From Closterium sp. NIES-65 (Eukaryota > Streptophyta > Zygnematophyceae > Desmidiales > Closteriaceae): a stretch of 64,000 bases of DNA. The translations under genes and the position numbers were made by a program. The notes below the pieces were generated by a model. It was not told the origin of the DNA, did not search any database, and was given only the letters and a program-made list of their open reading frames with translations. Position 1 is the stretch's first letter. Each line of letters begins with the position of its first letter. The stretch covers positions 3,099,001-3,163,000 of the forward strand of contig CANXME010000532.1 of the NCBI GenBank assembly GCA_948144175.1. The letters run 5' to 3'. Shown one piece after another: positions 1 through 9,922 of the stretch.

Positions 1-791
1 TTGCCCCCCTTGCCTTTGCTAGAGCGACGTCTCCCACTAGGGGTAGACGCCGCGCCGACCGACTCAAGACCAAGCAGGTCGGCAGCAGCAGCAGAGGCAA
101 CAGAGGGCAGCAAGGGGGAAGGAGAGCACCCCTCAAAGATGGGGGTGCGAGGGTCACCACGAGAAGCACCTACAGCGACTATGCTCTTCTCCGCTGCGAG
201 GAGGGCCTTCTCGAGGAGGTCGACGGTGAGGGTGGTGGGACAGACAGCGAGAAAGTGGTCCCTAACGACGCGAAGGGAGTCAGGGAGGCGCGCGACTACG
301 TAGTAGAGAGCGATGTACATGGGGGGGGGGTTCTTAGCGCAGAAGTCAGCAGGAAGGGCGGCGCGGTAGCGAGTGTCAGTAGTGCGGAGGTGCGTAATGA
401 GGTCAGCAACAGTGGGAAAGGCAGAGAGGTCAGGAAAGAGGTAGGGAAGCATGAGACGGCTCAATGCAGCAGTGGCAGGGGAGGAGTAGCGCGCAACTAC
501 AGCGTCGTACAAGGTCTGAGCACTCTTGTACTGGCTAAAGTGCGCACGCTCAGAGGTAGGGAGGTGGCGACGCACAGCAAGACGTGCAGCAGCATCGCGG
601 GTGGCCCACTGAGAGCGGACAGAGGGATCAGCATCAGCAGCAGGAGGAGGAGAGGCGCCAGAGGTGAGGTCAAAGAGAGAAAGGTCGTCAGCCCTGTCGC
701 ACTGTAAGAACAGCTGCAGGTCGTTTAACCAGACCTCAAAATCAATGGCGCGACCCTCAGCGTCGAAAGCTAGGACACTAGGGGTAGCCAT
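1..791 (-). pseudogene. gag part of the reversed Copia fragment
   Basis: Translation of the minus strand gives the same gag opening as the element at 37119 (MATPSVLAFDAEGRAIDFEV), then the YKSAQTLYDAVVARYSSPATA and LFPDLSAFPTVADLI blocks of the UBN2-like Copia gag domain. It would form the particle shell of the retrotransposon. It is partial and broken, so it is listed as a fossil only. The large plus-strand frames here are shadows. Confidence 0.8.
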
Positions 792-879
792 GGCGACGAC
801 AGCGACGCAGTGCAAGCAGTAGGGAAAGAGCTCGCAGTGTCAGTGGGACTGTGCTCACCAGGCAGGGCAGGTCGTGCAG

Positions 880-1870
880 CTCTGCAGAAAGGCGGCTCAG
901 CGACCGGGCAGCTCGGGTGCACAGCGGCTCGGCTCCCGGGCGGCTCGGTGGCTGGGCGGCTGGGGCGCAGGGCGGCTCGGCTCCCGGACGGCTCGGCGGC
1001 TGGGCGGCTCGGGTGCAGGGCGGCTCGGCTCCCGGGCGGCTCGGCGGCAGGGCGGCTCGGGTCCCGGGCGGCTCGGCGTTGGGCGGCGGCTCCCGGGCGG
1101 TTCGGCTGCTGGGGCGGCCCGGCCGGGAGATGCAGGGGCGGGGCCGTCAGGTGCAGCGGCGGGTCGACCGGTGCAGTGGCGGGCCGGCAGGTGCAGCGGC
1201 GGGCCGGCAGGTGCAGCGGTGGGCCGGCAGGTGCAGCGGCGGGCCGGCAGGTGCAGGTGGCGGGCCGTAGGGTGCAGCGGCGGGCCGTAGGGTGCACCGG
1301 CGGGCCGGCAGGTGCAGCGGCAGGGCCGTCAGGTGAAGCGGCGGGCCGCTGGGTGCAGCGGCGGGCCGGCAGGTGCAGCGGCGGGCCGGCAGGAGCAGCG
1401 GCGGGCCGGCAGGAGCAGCGGCGGGGCCGTCAGGTGAGGCGGCGGGCCGGCAGGAGCAGCGGCGGGCCGTAGGGTGCAGTGGCGGGGCCGTCAGAGGCGG
1501 CGGGCCGCTGGGTGCAGCGGCGGGCCGGCAGGTGCAGCGGCGGGCCGGCAGGAGCAACGGCGGGCCGTAGGGTGCAGCGGCGGGGCCGTCAGAGGCGGCG
1601 GGCCGTAGGGTGCAGCGGCGGGCCGTAGGGTGCAGCGGCGGGGCCGTCAGAGGCGGCGGCGGGGCCGCGGCAGTAGAGGCGGGGCCGCGTCAGGGGAGGC
1701 GGCGGGGCCGCGTCAGGGGAGGCGGCGGGGCCGCGTCAGGGGAGGCGGCGGGGCCGCGTCAGGGGAGGCGGCGGGGCCGCGTCAAGCAGGCGGCGGGGCC
1801 GCGATCAGGAGAGGTGGCGGGGCCGCGTCTGAGGGACAGCGGGGCCGCGAGGGAAAAGGCGACCCGAGGG
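880..1870. repeat. GC-rich tandem leader of the Copia fragment
   Basis: Three adjoining tandem arrays: about 25-bp units built on GGCGGCTCGG and CCCGGGC (900-1110), about 20-bp units built on GTGCAGCGGCGGGCCGGCAG (1140-1640), and 23-bp units built on GGCGGGGCCGCGTCAGG (1640-1860). The array lies between the primer site and gag. It gives long frames on both strands only because of base composition; these are not genes. Confidence 0.85.
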
Positions 1871-2087
1871 GTCGCTAAAAAAAAGGGCGCGCCTCGGGGC
1901 GCGCTTCGGTGGGCCCTAAAAAAACGGTCCTAAGGCAGGACCCGCTCTATACCATGTGAAGCAAGGAAAACAGGAATGAGAATGACTAAGGAAAGATTGG
2001 GTACAAATACAACCCTAGAAACCCTGTACCCCATATGTGCTACCCCACTATAGCCTACAAACATGCATCAGCTATAATACTCGAACA

Positions 2088-2324
2088 TAGGCTGTGCAGG
2101 TAGCACGCGGGCAGCTGGTGAGTCACCCTCAGGGGCTCACTAAGGGGCGCACTACGGGCAGGAAAACCGATGCGCATAGGGGCGCGATTCGGGAAACAGA
2201 AGAGAAATGGATGGAGTATGTAAAAGGAGGGGTACAAGAAGAGTGCCGAAATGAATTGTATACCCCCTAGTTCTAACCCCCATACAGCCTACATAGATAT
2301 AAATATATATTTTTTTACATCACA
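2088..2324 (-). mobile_element. Second, diverged Copia LTR and leader remnant
   Basis: Read on the minus strand from 2324 (TGTGATGT...), this shares the order of short motifs of the family LTR: TGTAGGCTGTA, then GGGGGTATACAA, then a TTGTACCCC block. GC-rich leader-like sequence follows at 2088-2190. The element at 1-2087 appears to have landed in this leader. Divergence is high and the inner LTR edge is not clear. Confidence 0.45.
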
Positions 2325-2655
2325 GGCATGTTAGTCTGGGGGGATGGGCGCACTGACCCTCATATGGAACAAGCCATTTTATCATAGTGGTCTAATGACT
2401 GGGATTCTGACATGGTATCAAAGCGAAATGTTTTGGGTTCGAATCACTATGTGCGCACATGCTGTCGAAGGCGCTGTGCCATGTCCTGGGCCTCCCCACC
2501 CCGTGTGGCAAGGTGTCGAGTTACCTGCAGTGCGGATCCTTAATTGATCATAATTGGATTACATTCATGTTAGCCTGAGGTTTTGGACGCACTGACCTGC
2601 ATATTGAACAAGCCACATTTGTCCTATTGGTCTAGTGATTGCCAGCCTGAATTAA
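2325..2655 (+). repeat. tRNA-like SINE candidate, one fuller and one partial copy
   Basis: Two related segments follow each other. The first (2325-2560) has an A-box-like TGGTCTAATGA near 2388 and a B-box-like GGTTCGAATCA near 2437, spaced as in tRNA-derived SINEs. The second (about 2570-2655) repeats the head (CATGTTAG.CTGAGG, CGCACTGACC, GAACAAGCCA, TTGGTCTAGTGATT) and stops before the B box. No clean cloverleaf can be folded by eye, so this is more likely a SINE or tRNA pseudogene than a tRNA gene. Confidence 0.4.
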
Positions 2656-3434
2656 ATCACTTGCTTCGTCATTGTTGTTGACTGATCTTGTCACCGTTTG
2701 TTTCTCTTGGTCATTTTGATGCCCCTCACGTACCCTATCGAGTTGTGTCAAGTTATATTGATATCATTGTTGTTGTGCAGCAGTGAGTGACATAGTATAG
2801 GGTATAATACTTTGGTATTTGTACCAATATCTTACTAGTGGAACACCATTCCGCTGTCCTACCCGAACAAAGTCGTATGGTAACATTTTGTGTGACTCAC
2901 TGTTTTTTTAAGTTATTGTTGCTATTATAATACGGGTTTTGCATGTTAAAATCATCAGAAAATTTCAAATACATTATCTGGCCTTTTTTTATAATCCGTT
3001 AGCTCGCTCAAATGCACCCAGAACTCTACACAAGTTATAGATTGGAGAAACTACACCAAGGAACTGTATTTGCTGTTACCAATGTTTAAATTAGACCAGG
3101 GAATCGTGCAACGGAGCACACGAAGTTACAAATCCCCTCACACACTTCACGCTTTCAGCTGATCGTAGCACTCACTTCAGCTGATCGTAGCACTCACTCG
3201 AATTCAAGCAACCATGGTGGCACTCGCGTCGTCCTCGCCCTACCTCCCGGGCCCGCTTCGTTCGTAGTCGCCTCTCACCTTCATCACGCACGACCTGGCT
3301 CGCTCCTTTTCTTTTATCGTCCCATCTTCGTCCCGAGACCCGTCGCTTCATCCTCGCCCACCACACCCTTTGGCCTTCCCGTTATCTGAGCCTCTCGCAT
3401 CTTTCCTCCCACGCCCTCACCCCGCCCGTCCGCC
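2656..3434. other. Upstream region of the AP-3 delta gene
   Basis: No gene is visible. The left part is AT-rich. A perfect 22-bp tandem duplication (unit begins TTCAGCTGATCG) sits at 3154-3197, about 240 bp before the start codon. Sequence from about 3200 is CT-rich, as in a plant 5' leader. No convincing TATA box was found. Confidence 0.4.
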
Positions 3435-6400
3435 ATGGATCTCCTCTTTCAAAAGTCCCTCACCGACGTCATCAAATCCCTCCGCGCCGCACCATCCCCC
3501 GCCGAAGAGGCCAAGATCCTCGCGAAAACCCTCCGCGACGTGCGGCGCGAAGTCAAGTCGTCGGATCCGCGCAGCAAGGCGGCAGCACTAGAGAAGCTCC
3601 TATACCTGCACATGCTGGGGCAGGCGGGCGGCTCGGATATCGCGTGGGCGGCGTTCCCGTCCGTTGAGGCCATGGGGTGCCACCGCAGCTTCGCCGTTAA
3701 GTACGTTGGTTACCTCGCCGCCGCGCATAGTCTCTCCTCGGCGCCCGACGTGGCGGTTCTCGCGACGCACCAGCTGCGGAAGGATCTGACCGGGCAGCAC
3801 CCGCACGACGCGTCGCTCGCGCTCTCATGCATCGCTTCGGCGGCGCCGCCGGGGCTAGCGGCGGAGCTCACGACGGAGGTGGTGGCGCTGCTGAACGGCA
3901 CGCGCGTCGCGGGGCGGCGCAAGGCCACTCTGGCCATGCTCAGAATTGTGCACCAGCAGCAGATGCAGCATCAAAGTAGAGCGAGCGGCGGGGTTGGAGG
4001 ATCAGGAGAAACAGGCGGAGACGACGACGAGCTGCCTGCGCTGCTCGCGAGGCTCGCGGAGCGCCTGCACGACAGCGACAGGGCAGTGGTAACCGCCGTG
4101 GTGTCGCTGGTGTGCGAATTAGTCCTGCACGAGCAGCACCAGCGGAGCACTAGCAGCAGCACCCCTATCGATCCAACCCTCCAATCCGGCCCTTCACAAG
4201 CACAGCAAACCCAGCAGCAGCAGCAGCGCGCGGCCTCGGGCAAGCCACTACCGTCCAGGTACCTGCCTCTGGCGCCCGATCTGTTCCCGCTACTGCACCC
4301 GTCGTCGTCCCCCTGGCTGCTCATCAAGCTCGTGAAGACGTTCGCCGCGCTCGCCGCCGCGGAGCCCCGCGTGGCGCGCAAGGTGGCGGAGCCCCTGGCG
4401 GCGCTGCTGCGCGCCACGCCCTCCAAGTCGCTGCTGCTCGAGAGCGTGCGCGCCGTCGCGCTCAGCATGCGCCACGTGGACTCCCTGCGCCAGCTGGCCA
4501 TCCGCGTGGCAGCCACGCGGCTAGTGGCGAACGAGCCACTGGCTGCGGATCTTGGCACAGGCAGCGCAGGGGACGGTGGGGGCAGCGGCGCTGGCGGTGC
4601 AGCGGCCAGCAGCAGTGGCAGCACTTCTGGTGCTGCGAGCGCGGCAGCACCGGCAGCGGTGGTGGGAGCGCACGACGCGAACGTACGTCTGCTGGGGCTG
4701 CGAGCACTGGAGATGTTCCTCCCACACCACGCCCTTGAGGTTTTGCGCTTCAAATCCGCCATCATCGCATCACTCGACGACGCAGACCCCGCCGTGCAAT
4801 CCGCAGCGCTGCGCCTGATCACAGCGCTCGTCACGCGCCCGTCGCTCGTGCCGTCGGTGGCGGCGCTGCGGCAGCGCATGGCGGGGGCGGCGGCGGCGCG
4901 CAGCCCGCTGTGCGGCGAGCTGGTGACGGCCGTGCTGCAGATGTGCGGCGCGGGGGGGTTTGAACGCGTGGCGGATTTCGTGTGGTACATAGACGTGCTT
5001 CAGGACATCTGCTACGTGGCGATTGTGGGCGGGGGTACCTCCACTGCCAGCCTCGCCCTGCCCTCACACGCAGGTGCAGGCGCAGCAGCAGCAGCAGCGG
5101 ACGAGAGTGTGTGGTCACTGGCACCCCTGGGAGACCCATCAGCCAGTTCCCATGGATACAGTCGCAGAGTGAGTGGTGCCTCCGGTCTCACCCACGCCCT
5201 ATCAGCCGGAGCAGCAGGGGCAGAAGCATGGGCGGGCAGTGAGAGGAGCAGGGAGGTGGGGCGGCACCTGGTGGCGGTGGCACTGGGGTCGCCCGTGCCG
5301 GTGGCAGACCGGGCGCGAGTGAGAGCAGCGGCGCTGCACCTGGCGCTGCGCCTGGTGGGGGATACAGCGCTGCTGAGGAGCAGGGCGGGCGGCGACCACG
5401 TGCTGGCTGCTGCAGCGTTCCTCCTGGGCGAGTGCGCTCACGAGCTGCTGCCCCGGGGTGCTGGTGCTGCTGCAGCTGCAGGGGCGCGTGAGAGCAGCAG
5501 CACTGGCAGTGGCACAACCGCGCTCTCTGCTCCATCCCAATCCCCCTCTGCACCACCATTGTCAAGATCAGAATCAGCAGGTGCCCTGGACTCGACTCTG
5601 TCCTCCCTGCTCGCCTCGCTGCTTCAGCCAAGTGTGCTGCTTCTGCCCCCGGCAACCCAGGCTGTGTTCCTACAGGCCGCTCTCAAGGTGCTCCTCGCCC
5701 TCACAGCGCAAGCCACACCCACGCGCCTGCTGCCAAGGGGGTCATCACCACCAGCAACTGGGAGCAGCCTTGGAGCAGGAAGCGAATCGCCAGGCTCGGT
5801 AACTAGTGGTGGCTGTGCTGCGGCAGGGACAGAAGCGCGGTGGACTGTGGCAGCAGCGGCAATGGCAGAGGCAGCAGGAGCAAGGGGGAGCGGAGTGCAT
5901 TGGGTGGTGCATGTGCTAGAGGAGGCACGTGAGCGGCTGGTGCCGTTCCTGCAGTCTGCTGATGCAGATGTGGCGGACAGGGCCTGCAATGTGGCTGCTC
6001 TGCTGGGCCTGCTGCTGCCTCTGCTGCTAGAGTCTGTGCGCGCTGAGAGGCAGGTTGATCAGGAAGGGCAGGAAGGAGGAGGGGCAGCAGGAGAAAGTGA
6101 TGTTGCTGGAAGCACTGTGGAGGGAAAGCCGGTGGATTGGGGAAATGCAGGCGTGGGCGTGAATGAACAGCACAAGCAACAGCAGTTGGAGCAGCAGTTG
6201 CTGATGCTTTACACCTTGGCCTCACTCTTCCCTGCCTCCCAATTTGACGCGGCCGCACCCCACCCTCCTCTTGCGCTCACACCTCCGGCGTCTAAAGTCA
6301 CAGCAGTGGGAGCAGCAGGCAAGCAGCAGCTACTGCGAGCTGTGGAGAAAGCAGCAGTGGCGATGGGAGTAGGCCCTCCTGGTGCCATGCCTTGTGGCAG

Positions 6401-7043
6401 CAGCAGTGGTTATGGTGCTGGTGCTGCTGCTCTGGCATGGCTGGACGCTTTTGGGCAGTCATCACACGATGAGTGGGATTCTGGTATCCTCTTTGTGCGC
6501 TCGCTGCCACCCCGCTTCCTGCCCACCTCCTCCATCCCCTCTTCCTCCTCTGCCATTCCTGGCAGCAGGACAGCAGCAGCAGCTGGAGGGGCAGGAGTGG
6601 CGCTGCATGGTGGTGCTATGGGCTATGCTGTGCCTGGACAAACGATGGGTGGAGGGGGAGGAGGGGGGGCAGGCGGTGCGAGTACGACCCAGCAGGTGGG
6701 TGCTGGGGTGGAAGGCAGCACGGAGGAGTGGCGCAAGCGCAACAGTCTCTTTTACCTGCCATCAGGGGGTTCCCCCAAGGCAGAGGGCAGAGGCAAGGAG
6801 GTGCAGAGCAGGGAAGGGGAGGGCAGGGGCAGTGCAGGGGGTGCAGAGTTTTCTCCTGGTGCTGCTGCTGCTGCTGCGTCGAGTGTTTCAGCGAGAGGAG
6901 ATTTCCCGTCGGCTGTGGGTGACTATGACTACCCACCTGCCGTTGGCGACGAGGCTGTTGCAGAATTTCTGCCGTCGAGAGGGTCGGGGGGAGGGAGCAA
7001 GCGAGCACCACCGTTGTGTGGCTTGTTGGAAGAAGAATCGTGA
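3435..7043 (+). CDS. AP-3 complex subunit delta (delta-adaptin)
   Basis: Large subunit of the AP-3 adaptor complex, which sorts cargo from Golgi or endosomes to the vacuole. The 1202-residue frame is unbroken and starts at an ATG in a good context (CCGCCATGG). The N-terminal adaptin/HEAT region matches plant AP-3 delta block by block: SLTDVIKSLR (residue 8), YLHMLG then DIAWAAF (about 60-75), VGYLAAAHSL (about 93), QLRKDLTG (111), YLPLAPDLFPLL (275), WLLIKLVKTFAAL (294), DDADPAVQSAALRLI (about 445) and VWYIDVLQDI (514). The Arabidopsis protein is about 870 residues and also intronless. The extra length here comes from low-complexity inserts rich in Gln, Ser, Gly and Ala (near 240-275, 375-405, 660-690, 1060-1150). 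C-terminal LFYLPSGG resembles the plant HGMYYL box. A beta-type adaptin is less likely because of the delta-specific QLRKDL and YLPLAP blocks. Confidence 0.88.
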   Translation: MDLLFQKSLTDVIKSLRAAPSPAEEAKILAKTLRDVRREVKSSDPRSKAAALEKLLYLHMLGQAGGSDIAWAAFPSVEAMGCHRSFAVKYVGYLAAAHSLSSAPDVAVLATHQLRKDLTGQHPHDASLALSCIASAAPPGLAAELTTEVVALLNGTRVAGRRKATLAMLRIVHQQQMQHQSRASGGVGGSGETGGDDDELPALLARLAERLHDSDRAVVTAVVSLVCELVLHEQHQRSTSSSTPIDPTLQSGPSQAQQTQQQQQRAASGKPLPSRYLPLAPDLFPLLHPSSSPWLLIKLVKTFAALAAAEPRVARKVAEPLAALLRATPSKSLLLESVRAVALSMRHVDSLRQLAIRVAATRLVANEPLAADLGTGSAGDGGGSGAGGAAASSSGSTSGAASAAAPAAVVGAHDANVRLLGLRALEMFLPHHALEVLRFKSAIIASLDDADPAVQSAALRLITALVTRPSLVPSVAALRQRMAGAAAARSPLCGELVTAVLQMCGAGGFERVADFVWYIDVLQDICYVAIVGGGTSTASLALPSHAGAGAAAAAADESVWSLAPLGDPSASSHGYSRRVSGASGLTHALSAGAAGAEAWAGSERSREVGRHLVAVALGSPVPVADRARVRAAALHLALRLVGDTALLRSRAGGDHVLAAAAFLLGECAHELLPRGAGAAAAAGARESSSTGSGTTALSAPSQSPSAPPLSRSESAGALDSTLSSLLASLLQPSVLLLPPATQAVFLQAALKVLLALTAQATPTRLLPRGSSPPATGSSLGAGSESPGSVTSGGCAAAGTEARWTVAAAAMAEAAGARGSGVHWVVHVLEEARERLVPFLQSADADVADRACNVAALLGLLLPLLLESVRAERQVDQEGQEGGGAAGESDVAGSTVEGKPVDWGNAGVGVNEQHKQQQLEQQLLMLYTLASLFPASQFDAAAPHPPLALTPPASKVTAVGAAGKQQLLRAVEKAAVAMGVGPPGAMPCGSSSGYGAGAAALAWLDAFGQSSHDEWDSGILFVRSLPPRFLPTSSIPSSSSAIPGSRTAAAAGGAGVALHGGAMGYAVPGQTMGGGGGGGAGGASTTQQVGAGVEGSTEEWRKRNSLFYLPSGGSPKAEGRGKEVQSREGEGRGSAGGAEFSPGAAAAAASSVSARGDFPSAVGDYDYPPAVGDEAVAEFLPSRGSGGGSKRAPPLCGLLEEES

Positions 7044-8559
7044 TACCGGTTATCACAGAAAGATGCGGCGATAACCTAACCTGGTCAGTGTCAGTGACAG
7101 CTGGATGTGCGTGTGAGTGACGTCATAGGCGAGCGTATGCTGGCTAGGCAAAGTAGAACTGCATTGTATGTGTTTTTAGGCCTCTACGGTGGAGATAGAT
7201 TGTAACATCTACAATGAGTGGAATCCCATGTTTCTACAGTTACGGGCGACGCGCAACGCCTTTTTAGCCTTTTATTCCTGGCCCCCTCTCCCTGCACATC
7301 ACTCGTTTCAATCAAGCCCGTATCATACCATATCAACCCGACCATATCAACTGTCTGCGTGCATTATCGGGGTGTGGTGATGCTAGTCCCTTTTCTTGTT
7401 TCCAGAGCCCCAAATGCGCCTGGGTTCTTCGCGTCAATTTCCGATGAAAACTACTATTGTGAGAACCTCCCCTATGCATGACCCCGTGCGAGCGAAAACC
7501 AGGTCGAAGTGTCACATATAATGAGGTGGAAAATATGAAACATTCAGGACAGGAAGTTGAAAGTGAATGCCTCCGATATTCGGTTCTGGCGGGAAAAAAT
7601 GTCAAGACAGCGAGTCACAAATTGGAGTGTAGTTCTTTTGCCAGCGGTCTTCGTCAGGCCCCGAAATTCCAGGACTCCTGGTCACACGGGTGGAATGGAG
7701 TGGAGTGGAGTGGATTGCTTATAGCCATGACGACAACTGTACACCACCATGTCGTGGTCCTCTCTGAGTCACCTCCGCCATCGCCGCCATGCAGCAGCAT
7801 CTCATCCGAGAGCCAATGACTCGCGGTGCTCACTTGGATCGCCGCTGCTGCGTGGCAGATGATAAGAACTACGCTCCATGGCCATCATGGCCATGACCTG
7901 CGGCCATGGCGCCTGGTGCACTCTCACACTCCGTACGATACACACAACAACCACCATCGCCGCTGCTGCGGATTCACGGCGTGGGTGTGTTTTGGATACA
8001 TGCGGAGGCTTTTCCGCAACATTTCGGCAGAACCGCCTTTGGACAAGCAATTTTGGGCCAAAACCTTTTCCGCGATGTTTCGCTACCCATTTCTAAGAGG
8101 CCACCGTGACTGTTTTTGTGGTCAGCAGCTGCAGCTATCGCACCCGTCCCACGGATGCGACGCGCGCTACTAGCATTGTATATCGAGCAGAAACCAGTCG
8201 AGGGCAAGCGCAGCGTCGGCCCGCCTGGGAAACGCGGCTCTCCGTGAAGTGCGGCCTGGCCACACATCATAATGAGTAGTCGCAGCCGTTACAGTGATCA
8301 TCTCCTCACTGTCATTACGCCTCGCCTCGTTTCATTATGACCCCGTGCCACATTCCCTATGCTTTCTCCTTACTGCTAATAGTATGACGGGACGACAGCA
8401 GCGGTACTACTAGTACTAGGTTCCCCATTCCAACCCCTCCTGCTATCCCCATCACACATTCCTCCAACCACCGTCCCCTACCATATCGCCTCCCGTTTTT
8501 CAGCTCTCACCGTGCCCTTCTCACCCTCACGCCTTTCTCCCGCTCTCCCTCCCTTCTCC
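7044..8559. other. Intergenic region before the METTL24-like gene
   Basis: Holds the 3' side of AP-3 delta and the 5' side of the next gene. No frame resembles a known protein. A short self-complementary CATGGCCATCATGGCCATG run lies near 7879. From about 8450 the sequence turns strongly CT-rich, as expected of a 5' leader. No RNA gene or element was seen. Confidence 0.4.
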
Positions 8560-9520
8560 ATGCACGTCCCGCGGTCCTCCTCGTCCTCGTCGTGCTCTCT
8601 CTTCCGCCTCTGCGGGCCTCACGTGCTCCTCCTCATCTACCTCCTCGTCGCATCTACTCTCACCACCACGCTGCTTCTCCACCTCCCTCAGATCCACCCG
8701 CCCATCACCTCCACTATCATCAATACCACCACTCCCACATCTGCCACATCATCTGCCACCGCTCCCACCATTCCCTCCACTCCCATCACTCGCACCGCTG
8801 CCACCGCCATTCCCAGCGCCTTCCGCGCCACCGCCGTGGAGCGGCCCTTCCCCCGCGCGCCTGCCTCAGCTGCTGCCCCCCCCCGACGTCAGGGACCCCT
8901 TGCCCCCGCCACCGCTGCCGCCGCCGCTGCTGCTCCCGCCGATGCAGCAGCTGCCGCCGGCGCCGGTGCCGCAGGTCATGCTTTCGGCGGGCGCAGAGGG
9001 CAGGCGCTCACAGGCGCGACGAGCAGAACGCAGCTGCTGCTGCGGGGAGGCTGGCGCGGCGCGCAGCTGCAGGCCGCGGGGCGCAGTGGGCTCTAGGACG
9101 GCGGAGAGAGCGCGCGTGAGTGGGGCGCGGGGGAGCATGCAGCGGAGCAGCAGATGCTGAGACTCGCGGACAAGCCTTTCCAGGTGAGCGGCGTGGTGGT
9201 AGTGCGTGCAGGTGCTGGGTGATGGGGGATGACGAGAGTGCTGGATGAAGGGCTCAGAGAGATGATGGGGATGGGGATGATGATGATGATGATGGGGATG
9301 ATGATGATGATGGGGATGATGATGATGATGATGATGGGGATGATGATGATGATGGGGATGATGATGATGATGGGGATGATGATGATGATGGGGATGATGA
9401 TGATGATGATGGGGATGATGATGATGATGGGGATGATGATGATGATGATGGGGATGATGATGATGATGATGGGGATGATGATGATGATGATGATGGGGAT
9501 GATGATGATGATGATGATGG

Positions 9521-9552
<32 letters not shown>

Positions 9553-9862
9553 GGGATGATGATGATGATGATGGGGATGATGATGATGATGATGGGGATG
9601 ATGATGATGATGGGGATGATGATGATGATGGGGATGATGATGATGATGATGGGGATGATGATGATGATGATGATGATGGGGATGATGATGATGATGATGG
9701 GGATGATGATGATGATGATGGGGATGATGATGATGATGATGGGGATGATGATGATGATGGGGATGATGATGATGATGGGGATGATGATGATGATGGGGAT
9801 GATGATGATGATGATGATGGGGATGATGATGATGATGATGATGGGGATGATGATGATGATGG

Positions 9863-9922
<60 letters not shown>

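Larger units (their letters stand above)
1..2087 (-). mobile_element. Short-LTR Copia fragment, 5' part, reversed
   Basis: Fossil LTR retrotransposon piece of the Ty1/Copia class, running off the left edge. Reading the minus strand from 2087 down: a 133-bp LTR (1955-2087) opening with TGTTCGAG, a primer-binding-like TGGTATAGAGC (1944-1954), a GC-rich tandem leader (792-1943) and the beginning of gag (from ATG at 791 to the edge). The order and the leader repeat types match the complete relative at 37119-44492, so both belong to one family. The gag part is not a clean single frame (about one break); the rest lies outside the window. Confidence 0.85.

Noticed and set aside
810-1933. Ala/Arg/Gly-rich proteins in the leader arrays (also at 30679-31561, 37250-38244, 52794-55697)
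   Set aside because: Frames open on both strands because of extreme GC content; they lie in noncoding leaders of Copia elements.
2370-2465. A functional tRNA gene
   Set aside because: A- and B-box-like blocks exist, but no full cloverleaf or acceptor stem could be drawn.
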